DNA of 64,000 nt, taken from positions 1,674,001 through 1,738,000 of the forward strand of contig NZ_CP079737.1 in assembly GCF_019916025.1 (NCBI RefSeq). Direction: 5' to 3'. Source of the DNA: Paraclostridium bifermentans. GTDB lineage: Bacteria; Bacillota; Clostridia; Peptostreptococcales; Peptostreptococcaceae. The notes under the pieces are model-generated. The model did not search any database. It was not told where the DNA came from and saw nothing but the letters and a program-made list of their open reading frames with translations. This document shows, in pieces, positions 37,183 to 45,143 of the stretch. The translations under genes and the position numbers were made by a program. Every line of letters begins with the position of its first letter. Positions within the stretch are counted from its first letter, which is position 1.

Positions 37183-38112
37183 ATGTTTGGTTTACTAGAA
37201 GGCCTAGTTGAGAAAAATAAGGAGTATATAAAAGATGGTGATGTTGCTAATTACATACCTGCCCTTTCTAAGGTAGATAAAAATCAACTAGGAATAGCTA
37301 TTATAGATTTGACAAAAGATGGCTATAAAGATTATTTTGCTGGAGATTATACTACTAACTTTGCAATTGAAAGTACATCTAAAGTTATTACACTTATAAT
37401 GGCTATGATGGATCATTCTCCAGAATATGTTTTTCAAAAAATTGGTACGGATCCCAGTGGTTTTCCATTTAACTCAATACTTAATATGAATATAAATAAT
37501 AAAGATGTTCCGTCTAACCCTTTTATAAATGCTGGTGCAATAGTAGTTAATTCTTTAATTAAAGGGAAAGATAGTGAAGAAAAAACTGATAGAATTTTAA
37601 ATTTTACTAGAAAGTTAGCTAATAATGATTTTATAGATGTAAACGAAGAAGTTTACTTATCTGAAAAAAGAACAGGTGATATAAACAGATCTTTAGGTTA
37701 TTATCTTAAAGGTAAAAATATAATTTCAGGAGATGTTGAGGATATTTTGGACTCATACTTTAAACAATGTTCTATGTCTGTTTGTGCACTAGATTTAGCT
37801 AAAATAGGATCTGTTCTAGCTAATAAAGGTGTTTGTCCTTGGAATAACAAAAGATTAATACCTGAAGATATCTGTACAATCGTTAAATCAATAATGGTTA
37901 CATGTGGTTTATACGATGAATCTGGTTCATTTGCCGTTCACATAGGTGTTCCTGCTAAGTCTGGTGTTGGAGGAGGTATTTTGGCAACAGTTCCTAATAG
38001 AATGGGTATTGGTATATTTGGACCATCTCTTGATTCAAAAGGAAATAGTATCGCTGGAATTAAATTACTACAAGAATTATCTAAAACTTTAGATTTAGAT
38101 ATATTTGAATAA
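37183..38112 (+). CDS. glsA: Glutaminase
   Basis: 309 residues of the serine-type glutaminase family: YIPALSKVDKNQLGIAIID, IESTSKVITL with catalytic Ser64-x-x-Lys67, DPSGFPFNSI, NPFINAGAI, MSVCALDLAKIG and AKSGVGGGILATVPNRMGI. It hydrolyses glutamine to glutamate and ammonia in the cytosol. ATG 37183 is preceded by AAGGAAG at 8 bases; an upstream TTG at 37159 lacks this. A transporter gene remnant converges with it. Confidence 0.96.
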   Translation: MFGLLEGLVEKNKEYIKDGDVANYIPALSKVDKNQLGIAIIDLTKDGYKDYFAGDYTTNFAIESTSKVITLIMAMMDHSPEYVFQKIGTDPSGFPFNSILNMNINNKDVPSNPFINAGAIVVNSLIKGKDSEEKTDRILNFTRKLANNDFIDVNEEVYLSEKRTGDINRSLGYYLKGKNIISGDVEDILDSYFKQCSMSVCALDLAKIGSVLANKGVCPWNNKRLIPEDICTIVKSIMVTCGLYDESGSFAVHIGVPAKSGVGGGILATVPNRMGIGIFGPSLDSKGNSIAGIKLLQELSKTLDLDIFE

Positions 38113-38152
38113 AGAAAAAGCAACCTAATATTTGTTAGGTTGCTTTTTCTTT
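38113..38152. terminator. Terminator of glsA
   Basis: AAAGAAAAAGCAACCTAA pairs with TTAGGTTGCTTTTTCTTT. Confidence 0.92.
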
Positions 38153-38162
38153 ATTAATGACT

Positions 38163-38337
38163 TTATATAAATGACCCTATACAAAGCAATGCTATTGATA
38201 GTACCATTATTATTCCAACAAGCGGCATAACAAACTTCAACCATTTGTCATAAGTTACATTTACCATAGCAAGTGATGCTAATATTAAACCAGTTGGTGT
38301 TATTATACCAATTAAAAAATGGGGTTTTGCACGCTTC
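38163..38337 (-). pseudogene. C-terminal remnant of a membrane transporter at the element border
   Basis: The minus strand reads HFLIGIITPTGLILASLAMV, NVTYDKWLKFVMPLVGIIMV, LSIALLCIGSFI and stop. The PTG...LA...V-Y-KW-KF..PL pattern is that at the end of YfcC/AbgT-like anion or peptide transporters. Only about 55 codons remain; an in-frame stop lies at about 38,343 and the DNA beyond is unrelated. The likely cause is insertion of the mobile element. Confidence 0.7.
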
Positions 38338-38610
38338 TATGTGTTGTAATTTCAATGGTTATATCTGAAAGTTTATTATCAATGGTGACAATATGGTGTC
38401 TATAAATTTATATTTAATTATTATCCTTCACCTAAATTTAAATTAGGTAAAAATAGAAGAAGCCCCTATCTACTGGCAATAGATAAGAGCCACCCCAAAA
38501 AACATCCATTTAATTTTCTTACTTAATAGTATAACAAATAAGTTAAATCATATTCAAGTATAAATTTTGGGTTGGCTTTAGGATTTCTTCTATGAAGAGG
38601 AGAACTTAAA
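38338..38610. promoter_or_regulatory. Left border and leader region of the element, with palindromes
   Basis: This stretch holds an ACCTAA-N7-TTAGGT palindrome (38430-38448) and a small hairpin TATCTACTGGCAATAGATA (38466-38484), then GAAGAGGAG, the ribosome site of the Rep gene. It is the probable control region of rep. The exact left attachment site cannot be fixed without an empty-site sequence. Confidence 0.5.
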
Positions 38611-39588
38611 ATGACTATAAGAAAAAGATTTAATATAAACCAGGAATTAGAAAAATTATTTGTAGAAGTACCACAAGCTTTATTATATGAGCCTAAATAC
38701 AAAGCTAACAAAGAACTTAATAGAAAAGCATTATCTAATACAGCTAAACTTCTATATGGTATTTTACTAGAAAGAACTAAACTATCTGTATACTCTGCAA
38801 CAGTAAAAGGCGACACAACTTATATAGATGAAAATGGAGATATTTTTATTTTCTTTGATGATACAGCTATAGCAGAAATATTAAATGTATCTCCTAAAAC
38901 AGGTAGAGGTTTTAAGAAGGAATTAATTGAGTTTGATTTACTTGAAGAAATAAGAATAGGTCAAGGATGTGCAAATAGACTTTACTTAAATATAGTTGAA
39001 GTTGATGCAGAAAACCTTAGATTATATAGAAATGACTTTATGCAAACTGTAGCTGATAAAAAAGAAACTGAAAAATTAAGAATTGATAAGTATAGAAAAG
39101 AAAAGGCTGAAAACGTTGGAGATACTTTGAACGGTAATTTTGACCGTACAAGAACAGTAAAATCTACCGTACTAGTACAGTCAAAATTACCGTCTAGTAA
39201 TAAAGAATTAAGTAATACTGATTTTAGTAATACTGAATTTAAAAAATCAGTTGTTGTTATAAATGGCATTGAAAAAGAAATCACTAAATCTTATGAGATA
39301 CAACTAGATGAAAATATAATTCGAGAAGAAAAAATAGATAAGCTAAATAAAATACATCCTATGAATGCATACACTAAAGCGCTTATGGATAAGTTTATTG
39401 AATTTGGTATATTAGTTTCTGAATCTCAAATTAAAATGCTAAATAATTGTGTTTATGATGTAGCTTTAAAGTCTATCGATTATACTATAGCTAAGGATGG
39501 TAAAACATTCTCTTATTTCTATGAAGTTTATAAAGCTAAAGAAAAGGAAGATATAGCTTCAATCTGCAATTTTAATATGGAATGGTAA
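38611..39588 (+). CDS. RepA_N-family plasmid replication initiator
   Basis: 325 residues. The N-terminal RepA_N domain (1-125) shows LFVEVPQALLYEPKYKANKE, LSNTAKLLYGILLERTKLS, YIDENGDIFIFFDD, IAEILNVSPKTGRGFKKELI and GQGCANRLYLNIV. A linker follows, then a C-terminal host-specific domain (MNAYTKALMDKFIEFGILVS). RepA_N proteins start theta replication of Firmicute plasmids by binding iterons, often inside rep itself. GAGGAG precedes the ATG. It marks the element as a replicon, now next to a disrupted chromosomal gene. Confidence 0.92.
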   Translation: MTIRKRFNINQELEKLFVEVPQALLYEPKYKANKELNRKALSNTAKLLYGILLERTKLSVYSATVKGDTTYIDENGDIFIFFDDTAIAEILNVSPKTGRGFKKELIEFDLLEEIRIGQGCANRLYLNIVEVDAENLRLYRNDFMQTVADKKETEKLRIDKYRKEKAENVGDTLNGNFDRTRTVKSTVLVQSKLPSSNKELSNTDFSNTEFKKSVVVINGIEKEITKSYEIQLDENIIREEKIDKLNKIHPMNAYTKALMDKFIEFGILVSESQIKMLNNCVYDVALKSIDYTIAKDGKTFSYFYEVYKAKEKEDIASICNFNMEW

Positions 39589-39610
39589 ATTCAACTAAGG
39601 GGGTATTATT

Positions 39611-39820
39611 ATGAAATATGGAGTAAGAAAACCAAGTTTAAAGAAATCTATCAGTGCAAGAACTACAGGTAGAGCTAAAAGGGCTGTTAAAAAAGCTGTT
39701 ATACCTGGATATGGTACAAAAGGAAGAGGTTGGGTAACTAACCCTAAAAAAGCAGCTTACAATAAAGTTTATAAAAAAACCACATTCTCGATTTTTGATA
39801 TATTTAAATTGTTTAAGTAA
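39611..39820 (+). CDS. Small basic protein of mobile elements (69 aa)
   Basis: A Lys/Arg-rich protein: KYGVRKPSLKKSISARTTGR, AKRAVKKAVIPGYGTKGRGW, NPKKAAYNKVYKKTTFS. Proteins with this GYGxKGxGW core recur on phages, plasmids and ICEs of Firmicutes, with no known function; nucleic acid binding is likely from charge. GGGGGT precedes ATG 39611, 22 bases after rep. Confidence 0.75.
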   Translation: MKYGVRKPSLKKSISARTTGRAKRAVKKAVIPGYGTKGRGWVTNPKKAAYNKVYKKTTFSIFDIFKLFK

Positions 39821-39842
39821 TTGAAAATACTATAAATCACAA

Positions 39843-39869
39843 TTCTCTACAGTGGAGAAACGTTGAAAT
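39843..39869 (+). repeat. Left palindrome of a mirrored pair
   Basis: TTCTCTACAGTGGAGAA (39843-39859) is an 8-bp-arm palindrome followed by AAC, then GTTGAAAT (39862-39869). A matching palindrome with GTTGAAAT in inverted orientation lies at 40248-40275. Confidence 0.65.
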
Positions 39870-39955
39870 TTCAGGGGTTATATGAAATGTTCATATATTT
39901 ACTTTTTGATTTTGTTCGTGTTATACTCTTAAAAATAACTTTAGGAGGTATTAGT

Positions 39956-40225
39956 ATGGATGAATCAACATTATTAGGATTATTAAGTGAAATAAATATG
40001 AAATTGGATTTATTACCTGAAATTGATAAAAAGGTAGATACTATCCAAAATAGTAAAAATGAAGATTTAACTGAAATAAAGAATTTGCATTTTAAATTCA
40101 ATAACATAGAAAATAGGATTATAAAAAATGATAACCCAGAACAAATATTAAAAAGTTTAGACGAAATAAAGTTAGGCATAGGTGCTCTTCAAGTTAAATT
40201 AAGACAAAGTTTAGATCAGAATTAA
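39956..40225 (+). CDS. Small coiled-coil protein (89 aa), possible partition or copy-control
   Basis: The real start is ATG 39956 after TAGGAGGT; the frame upstream to 39863 is open but lacks a site. The protein is acidic and helical with heptads (LLSEINMKLDLLPEIDKKVD, KNLHFKFNNIENRI, LKSLDEIKLGIGALQVKLRQ). No family recognised. It is enclosed by mirrored palindromes next to rep, as small plasmid maintenance genes often are. Confidence 0.6.
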   Translation: MDESTLLGLLSEINMKLDLLPEIDKKVDTIQNSKNEDLTEIKNLHFKFNNIENRIIKNDNPEQILKSLDEIKLGIGALQVKLRQSLDQN

Positions 40226-40247
40226 TAAAATTATAGAAAACCTTGGG

Positions 40248-40275
40248 ATTTCAACATTCCCCCACCGTGGGGGAA
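40248..40275 (+). repeat. Right palindrome of a mirrored pair
   Basis: ATTTCAAC (40248-40255), the inverse of the left copy's GTTGAAAT, leads into TTCCCCCACCGTGGGGGAA (40257-40275), a 19-bp palindrome with perfect 9-bp arms around a single central base, followed by AAC as in the left copy. Confidence 0.7.
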
Positions 40276-40859
40276 ACTATATGAGTGAGTCTCCGCTATA
40301 TGATTTTATACGAGTTCCAAAAGCAGAAATATATTCAAATAAAATAGTAATTTCAAAGGGGTATCCAAAATGAGAACACCTTAAAATAGGGCTCTATAAA
40401 CAATTCTTATAGTGCTTATTAAGCACATCATGTAATTATAAATATGTGAACTAACTAATAGTTATAACTCATGAGAAGCTGATGCAAGGATTGTTTGCAT
40501 GAGGTCAAATTAGTGTAAAAAAGCTGAAACGTACAATATTCCATGCAGGTCAAAATAGAGAAATGTTTCTTCAAAAGAGCAATCTAACTATTAGTTATAA
40601 TGCTAATATGACAACAAACCAATGCTTTTAAACTGAAGATGAAAGGTGACAAACATTATTTGTAACCCTTGTCGACCAAGTTGTCGAAAATCTAAAACGT
40701 ACAATATACGTATCCAGTCAAAATAGTACGAGCTGATTTACCTTTTATACTGTAAGTTCATATACTTCTGTACGTCACTAAACTTCCTTTACAGAAGTAT
40801 ATGAAACTGTACAAGATAAATGTTCCACTTTTAATGAAAATGTACAAATAAATTTTAAG
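40276..40859. other. Structured non-coding region, candidate ori/oriT or RNA
   Basis: No gene lies in 40226-40859. Direct repeats: CTAACTAATAGTTATAA (40451) and CTAACTATTAGTTATAA (40584); AAACGTACAATAT (40527 and 40695); and a core AGGTCAAAATAG-like box three times (40502, 40547, 40715). A 16-bp hairpin ends the region (see 40757). Repeated boxes plus a large hairpin between rep and a transfer-type ATPase suit a replication or transfer origin; a structured RNA is also possible. Confidence 0.6.
40757..40805 (+). repeat. Perfect 16-bp inverted repeat
   Basis: TTCATATACTTCTGTA (40757-40772) is matched exactly by TACAGAAGTATATGAA (40790-40805) around a 17-base loop. It is not followed by a T run, so it is not a standard terminator. 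It lies 55 bases beyond the stop of the ATPase gene. Confidence 0.85.
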
Positions 40860-43301
40860 CTAACAAATTCTAGAAGGAAAATCTATAACTTTAGAATTAC
40901 ACTCACTATAATTTTTTTCATTATTTGTACTAATTGCATTATCATAATTTATATTTAACTTAGGAGGTAGTTTAGTTATAAATGGTCTTAATACTCCATT
41001 TTCATCAGGAATTAAGTTTAAACTATGGAATCTTTCAAGATTTAATAAGTCTTCCATCTCATAAGGATTAAGTTCTTCTGATAGTAGTTTAAAGTTAACC
41101 TTATCGCTTCCTGCTAATAACATATAACTAAATCCTGCTCCCTTTAGGTCATCTAGTATGTGTTCTAGTTGCAAAAGACTCTGAGTTGCAAATACAGGCT
41201 TTAATCTGTACTTTCTCATTTGTGTTAGAAGTGGTTTAAGATAATTAGTTACTATTGGAACTTGGTGTGGTTCATCTATCATTAAATGTACTCTCTTCAA
41301 CTCTTCTCCATTTGATTTAGAGTACCTATTAACGCATGCTTCCCAAATTCTAGTAACAAAGTATAAAGTTAGCATATTCTTCATATGTTGAGATCCAAAT
41401 TTATCTTGTCTCATTTTAATAACTATTACTTTACCTTCATTAAAGCATTCTTCAAAATTAATATTATCAGCTACATTCTTTTGTAACATATATTCAAGTC
41501 TTGGAGATTCAGCCATGACACTTACTCTATCAAGTATACGGTCTATTTTACTTTCACAGGTTTCACCATTGTCTTCTCCTTTTAAGTCTCCTTTGGTATG
41601 TTTATCATTTAATTTAAGTAAGTTTCTAACATGCTTATCACAAAATGATTTAAACTCATCAGGTATATTTGCTATTAAACTCATTCTAGTATCATAGAAC
41701 TCTAAACAGTCTATTATTTCTCTAAAGCTAGCATGTTGGTTTACGGCATATGTTATATTAGCAGCACTAACAAAAAATCTTCTCATAGCACTTGTTAGAT
41801 CTTGAGCAAAATTAAAGCTATTAATTAATTGAGTTATTAATTGGCTCTTTTCAGATATTACATCTAGTTTATCCATTAAGTCCATATCATCAGTATAATA
41901 TTTCTCATTGTAAGCTATGCTTTCCATGCATTCCATTTTAGATAAGTCTTTTAATACTAATTTATCTTTAGGTACAATTTGCTGTATAGTGTTAGCTAAA
42001 TCATTGTTTCCTATATAATCTAGAATAACAAGACTATCACCATGTTTAATACAATCATTAGAATAATTCTTTAACCCTTCAGTTTTCCCACTCCCCTGTT
42101 TTCCTGTTATGGTTAAACCTGTATCTTGATCGGGATTAGGATTAAGATATGATTTATGAGACTTCCCTTTTTTACTAGATATACCTGTAGATATATACCC
42201 CTTCTTACATATATTAGGTACAGATTCCTCATTTATAGAATTTGATTCTATATTGTGTTTAGTTATTAATTCCTTACCCGGTTGGACTACTATACTTCCA
42301 ACTTCTTCTGCAGACATAAGATTTGATGATACTTGACTTGGTAGGCTACATTTATTTAAATCTACTTTAAGCTTATTTGATAACTTCTTAGCTCTTAATG
42401 TATTATCTCCATCTAACTCATTGAATGACTGAGCTAAAGATTGTATATTAGTCTTTTCAATATTTTTATCTTTAGATTCACTCATAAGTAATATTTGTGT
42501 TGATATTATATCTAGTTGGCCTTTAGTCTTTGTATCTTTAGATAAATCTTTCTTTTGTAATACTCCTAATGTTCTATTTAGTGCAGCCATATCATCAGAT
42601 TTTCTTTTCTCTCCTAATAACTCAGATACTCCAGATAATATATCTTCTCCACCTCTAATTAATATCCTTAATACGGATTTTAAAATGGAATCTCTATTTA
42701 ATCTTATTTTATCTAGACTTTTTCCCTCTTTTACTTTATCCATTGCCTTATTATAGTTAGTTTGAAATCCTAGTTTTTTGTATGGGCTTGTATAGTTGAA
42801 ATTATAATAGATACCTAATTTATCTCCCGAACTCATAATATCTACTACATTAAGTTGTTTAGCTAGTATTTCATTAGATTTTTTATCTGCTATATTTAAT
42901 GACAAAGCATCTTCTTTAGTAAACTCCATGCTTATTTTACTACAATTATCTTTTAATGTAGGTATGTCTAAAACTCTCTTCACCTCTACTTTATCCCAAC
43001 AACTAGATAGCTGATCTAATACTAGTGAGTTGTATATGCTTGGAACTATTAAATAAAACTCTATACCTTCATCCTTGGATATATAAATGTAGTAAGCTAT
43101 TTTTGTAGGTACTTCTATAAACCACGTCTTTTCTTGCTTATAGATTCTCTTAGATATACCCTTATAGCATTTATTTATAACCTTGGATATTTCAGTAGAT
43201 TTATAATTTCTAGTATTTTGATGAGGTATTATTTTATAATAACTTAATTGTTGCTTAGTACTTAGTAATTGAAAATAGTCTGTTATTTTTATAGATTTCA
43301 T
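40860..43301 (-). CDS. HerA/TraG-like ATPase of mobile elements
   Basis: 813 residues. The N-terminal 360 residues are a soluble domain without clear homology. The motor has Walker A GKQGSGKT (400-407), VILDYIGNNDLA, IVIKMRQDKFG and Walker B VHLMIDEPHQ (671-680), then FATQSLLQLEHIL and FITKLPPKL. By memory this matches a family of P-loop ATPases seen on Firmicute plasmids and conjugative elements, related to VirD4/TraG and HerA. No membrane helix is present. It overlaps the upstream gene by 4 bases. It likely moves DNA or protein through a membrane complex formed by its neighbours. Confidence 0.8.
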   Translation of the reverse strand: MKSIKITDYFQLLSTKQQLSYYKIIPHQNTRNYKSTEISKVINKCYKGISKRIYKQEKTWFIEVPTKIAYYIYISKDEGIEFYLIVPSIYNSLVLDQLSSCWDKVEVKRVLDIPTLKDNCSKISMEFTKEDALSLNIADKKSNEILAKQLNVVDIMSSGDKLGIYYNFNYTSPYKKLGFQTNYNKAMDKVKEGKSLDKIRLNRDSILKSVLRILIRGGEDILSGVSELLGEKRKSDDMAALNRTLGVLQKKDLSKDTKTKGQLDIISTQILLMSESKDKNIEKTNIQSLAQSFNELDGDNTLRAKKLSNKLKVDLNKCSLPSQVSSNLMSAEEVGSIVVQPGKELITKHNIESNSINEESVPNICKKGYISTGISSKKGKSHKSYLNPNPDQDTGLTITGKQGSGKTEGLKNYSNDCIKHGDSLVILDYIGNNDLANTIQQIVPKDKLVLKDLSKMECMESIAYNEKYYTDDMDLMDKLDVISEKSQLITQLINSFNFAQDLTSAMRRFFVSAANITYAVNQHASFREIIDCLEFYDTRMSLIANIPDEFKSFCDKHVRNLLKLNDKHTKGDLKGEDNGETCESKIDRILDRVSVMAESPRLEYMLQKNVADNINFEECFNEGKVIVIKMRQDKFGSQHMKNMLTLYFVTRIWEACVNRYSKSNGEELKRVHLMIDEPHQVPIVTNYLKPLLTQMRKYRLKPVFATQSLLQLEHILDDLKGAGFSYMLLAGSDKVNFKLLSEELNPYEMEDLLNLERFHSLNLIPDENGVLRPFITKLPPKLNINYDNAISTNNEKNYSECNSKVIDFPSRIC

Positions 43302-43933
43302 ATACGTTTAGCCTCCTTATGTTTATCTTCTAAGAAATTCAAATTCTTTTCATGACTTTCATTTTTCTGGCCATTCCAGTGGTTTCTACATCCTTCAACG
43401 AATAAACACATATGTCCATCCATACCATTTCCTTTTACTTTATCGTAGTTCTCACCTTTCCCATATCCGTTAGATCTTCTATTTAATTCTTTTAAATAAG
43501 GTTCTTTGTCTATACCTGCATGACCTACCATAAAGCTACTTCCCAAATACGAACTACCGTCCTCTAATAAAATTATTACAGGTCTTCTTTTACCGCCTCT
43601 TCCACTATCCATTATCTTCTTTATATTCTCATTAGACTCCTCATCTATAGGTTCTACATCTGCATGCTTACCTCCCCCCATACGACTACACACAAGATAG
43701 TACCCCGTATAATAATCTATCATTAAAAACTTTTCATCTATACTTAGTTCTTTATCAAATTGATTCCAATCTATCATCTGTGATTGTTTTATAAGTTCCG
43801 TTCTTTGAATATCTCCTACTCTATATTCTGTATTATTTGCAAATGTATTTGATGGAATAATTAAAATTAGTGTTATTAATAATATAGATACTATCTTTTT
43901 ACAATGTTTTATAGCTAGTTGTATTAGTTTCAT
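43298..43933 (-). CDS. Secreted protein with HADVEP/KRRP motifs
   Basis: 211 residues. A signal peptide (residues 1-32, IVSILLITLILIIPSNTFA) sends it outside. The mature part has YYLVCSRMGGGKHADVEP, GRGGKRRPVIILLEDG and GMDGHMCLFVEGCRNHWN. The same motif series, as I recall it, occurs in secreted clostridial proteins linked to cell-wall or spore functions; its reaction is not known to me. AGGAGGACG precedes the ATG. Placement before the ATPase suggests a wall-facing part of the transfer module. Confidence 0.6.
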   Translation of the reverse strand: MKLIQLAIKHCKKIVSILLITLILIIPSNTFANNTEYRVGDIQRTELIKQSQMIDWNQFDKELSIDEKFLMIDYYTGYYLVCSRMGGGKHADVEPIDEESNENIKKIMDSGRGGKRRPVIILLEDGSSYLGSSFMVGHAGIDKEPYLKELNRRSNGYGKGENYDKVKGNGMDGHMCLFVEGCRNHWNGQKNESHEKNLNFLEDKHKEAKRI

Positions 43934-43945
43934 ATAAACGTCCTC

Positions 43946-44269
43946 CTATAAAATACCTATTACAAATGAAATAACTAATATAATAGCAATCCATTTTCCA
44001 GTACTTTCAAAGCCTAAAAACCTCATTATTATTAAAATAGAAAGTATTATTAAAACTGTATCCGGAGCTATTTCTTTTAAAAAGTTTATCAAAAAGTCTG
44101 AATCCGTTATACATTTTTTTATAAAACTAAGTAGGTTAAATAATCCATCAATAATTGCATTAATTCCGTCAAATGCAGTTTTCGCGCTATCCCATACAGA
44201 CTGTTCTTTAGATTTATTTGCTATATTATTTATAAATTCTTGAGCATCTTTCAAGTTATCAATAAACAT
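43946..44269 (-). CDS. Small membrane protein of the transfer-like module (107 aa)
   Basis: MFIDNLKDAQEFINNIANKS and a helical region lead to two hydrophobic segments (AIIDGLFNLLSFIKKC and DTVLIILSILIIMRFLGF / WIAIILVISFVIGIL). ATG 44269 is preceded by GGGGGA. It could be a channel or pilin-like subunit of the ATPase system; this is inferred from position and topology only. Confidence 0.55.
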   Translation of the reverse strand: MFIDNLKDAQEFINNIANKSKEQSVWDSAKTAFDGINAIIDGLFNLLSFIKKCITDSDFLINFLKEIAPDTVLIILSILIIMRFLGFESTGKWIAIILVISFVIGIL

Positions 44270-44282
44270 GCTTGTATCCCCC

Positions 44283-44681
44283 TTATGGCAATATTTTAGA
44301 AACAATAGTAGGTAAAAATCTTATAATTAACCCTAGAGCTATATATTTCATTGAAATTCTACCCAATTGATCTATAGTACCACCTGATACAGCTTTGATT
44401 ATTTCTAATGGCCATCCTATAAGCATTATTGCTTTACATGCCATTTTTATATATCCAAAGAACTCCATAGTTAAAGGATTGTATCCATTTGCAAATATAA
44501 CTGCTCCATTTAAATTGAAAAATAACACTACTAAATAAACTAATCTAGCATACATTTTCTTATTTCTCTTAATATGTCCTACCACTTTGTCTAGTAATTT
44601 TATATTTACATCTTCTTCCTTAGTAAAAACAAATTCATCTATTATTTCTGACATTGCGCTACCATTTACTAAGATTTTCAT
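44283..44681 (-). CDS. Membrane protein of the transfer-like module (132 aa)
   Basis: ATG 44681 has GGAGGA at good distance; upstream in-frame codons to 44723 have none. Residues about 43-65 (MYARLVYLVVLFFNLNGAVIFA) form a helix, followed by two more (YIKMACKAIMLIGWPLEII, YIALGLIIRFLPTIVSKIL). The layout resembles small VirB2/TrbC- or Maff2-like conjugation proteins, but sequence identity is not clear. Confidence 0.5.
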   Translation of the reverse strand: MKILVNGSAMSEIIDEFVFTKEEDVNIKLLDKVVGHIKRNKKMYARLVYLVVLFFNLNGAVIFANGYNPLTMEFFGYIKMACKAIMLIGWPLEIIKAVSGGTIDQLGRISMKYIALGLIIRFLPTIVSKILP

Positions 44682-44776
44682 AATAATTCCTCCAAATTTT
44701 AATTTAAAAAAGGTATTTGACATTTTATGGAGAACTATATATATGAATTATATTTTTATAGTTCACCAAACACATT

Positions 44777-44805
44777 GGACTCTATGGATGGCACTCCTGG
44801 AGTCC
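44777..44805. repeat. Hairpin between RHH gene and membrane-protein genes
   Basis: GGACTC (44777-44782) pairs with GAGTCC (44800-44805). On the plus strand a TTTAATTTT tract follows. It may be an attenuator or a binding site of the adjacent RHH protein. Confidence 0.45.
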
Positions 44806-44816
44806 TTTAATTTTAC

Positions 44817-44990
44817 TTAAAACTTCCATTCTCCTTTTTGTTTCATTTCTTCCATTACGAGTTGTTTAATAAATGCACTTTGCCCTATCATTGTAGAATT
44901 ATCTTTGATGTAATTATAAATACTCAACTCCTCTGGTGTCTTCTTAAATGATATAGGTATTCTTACCTCTTCGCTTCTCTGTTTTGACAT
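44817..44990 (-). CDS. Ribbon-helix-helix regulator (57 aa)
   Basis: SEEVRIPISFKKTPEELSIY gives the ribbon strand, then two helices with QSAFIKQLVMEEMKQKG. This is a CopG/Arc-like DNA-binding fold typical of plasmid copy, partition or relaxosome accessory proteins. ATG 44990 follows GGGGTGAT. It precedes the transfer-like genes and may control them. Confidence 0.7.
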   Translation of the reverse strand: MSKQRSEEVRIPISFKKTPEELSIYNYIKDNSTMIGQSAFIKQLVMEEMKQKGEWKF

Positions 44991-45143
44991 GTTCAATATC
45001 ACCCCTTATTGATTGATTTTGTTTGTTTCTAATACACTATATGTTTAATCGCACAAAAGTTGCTTTTTATAAATAGAAATTTTTTAAAATAGTATTTTAT
45101 GATATTATATCTTTATATAAATATTTTACAGGGGGAAACTTTT

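Noticed and set aside
38611-39820. Ordinary integrated prophage replication region
   Set aside because: The initiator is RepA_N plasmid type rather than phage DnaD/DnaC-type, and no helicase loader or SSB lies beside it.
40757-40805. Rho-independent terminator of the ATPase gene
   Set aside because: The 16-bp stem is perfect but neither strand has a T run after it, and the loop is 17 bases.
40226-40859. CRISPR array
   Set aside because: Repeats are few, unequal in length and irregularly spaced, and no cas genes are near.
43298-44681. Filamentous phage (Zot-type) assembly module
   Set aside because: The ATPase is much longer than Zot, has a different Walker B context and lacks a membrane helix; no coat-like leader peptide series is present.
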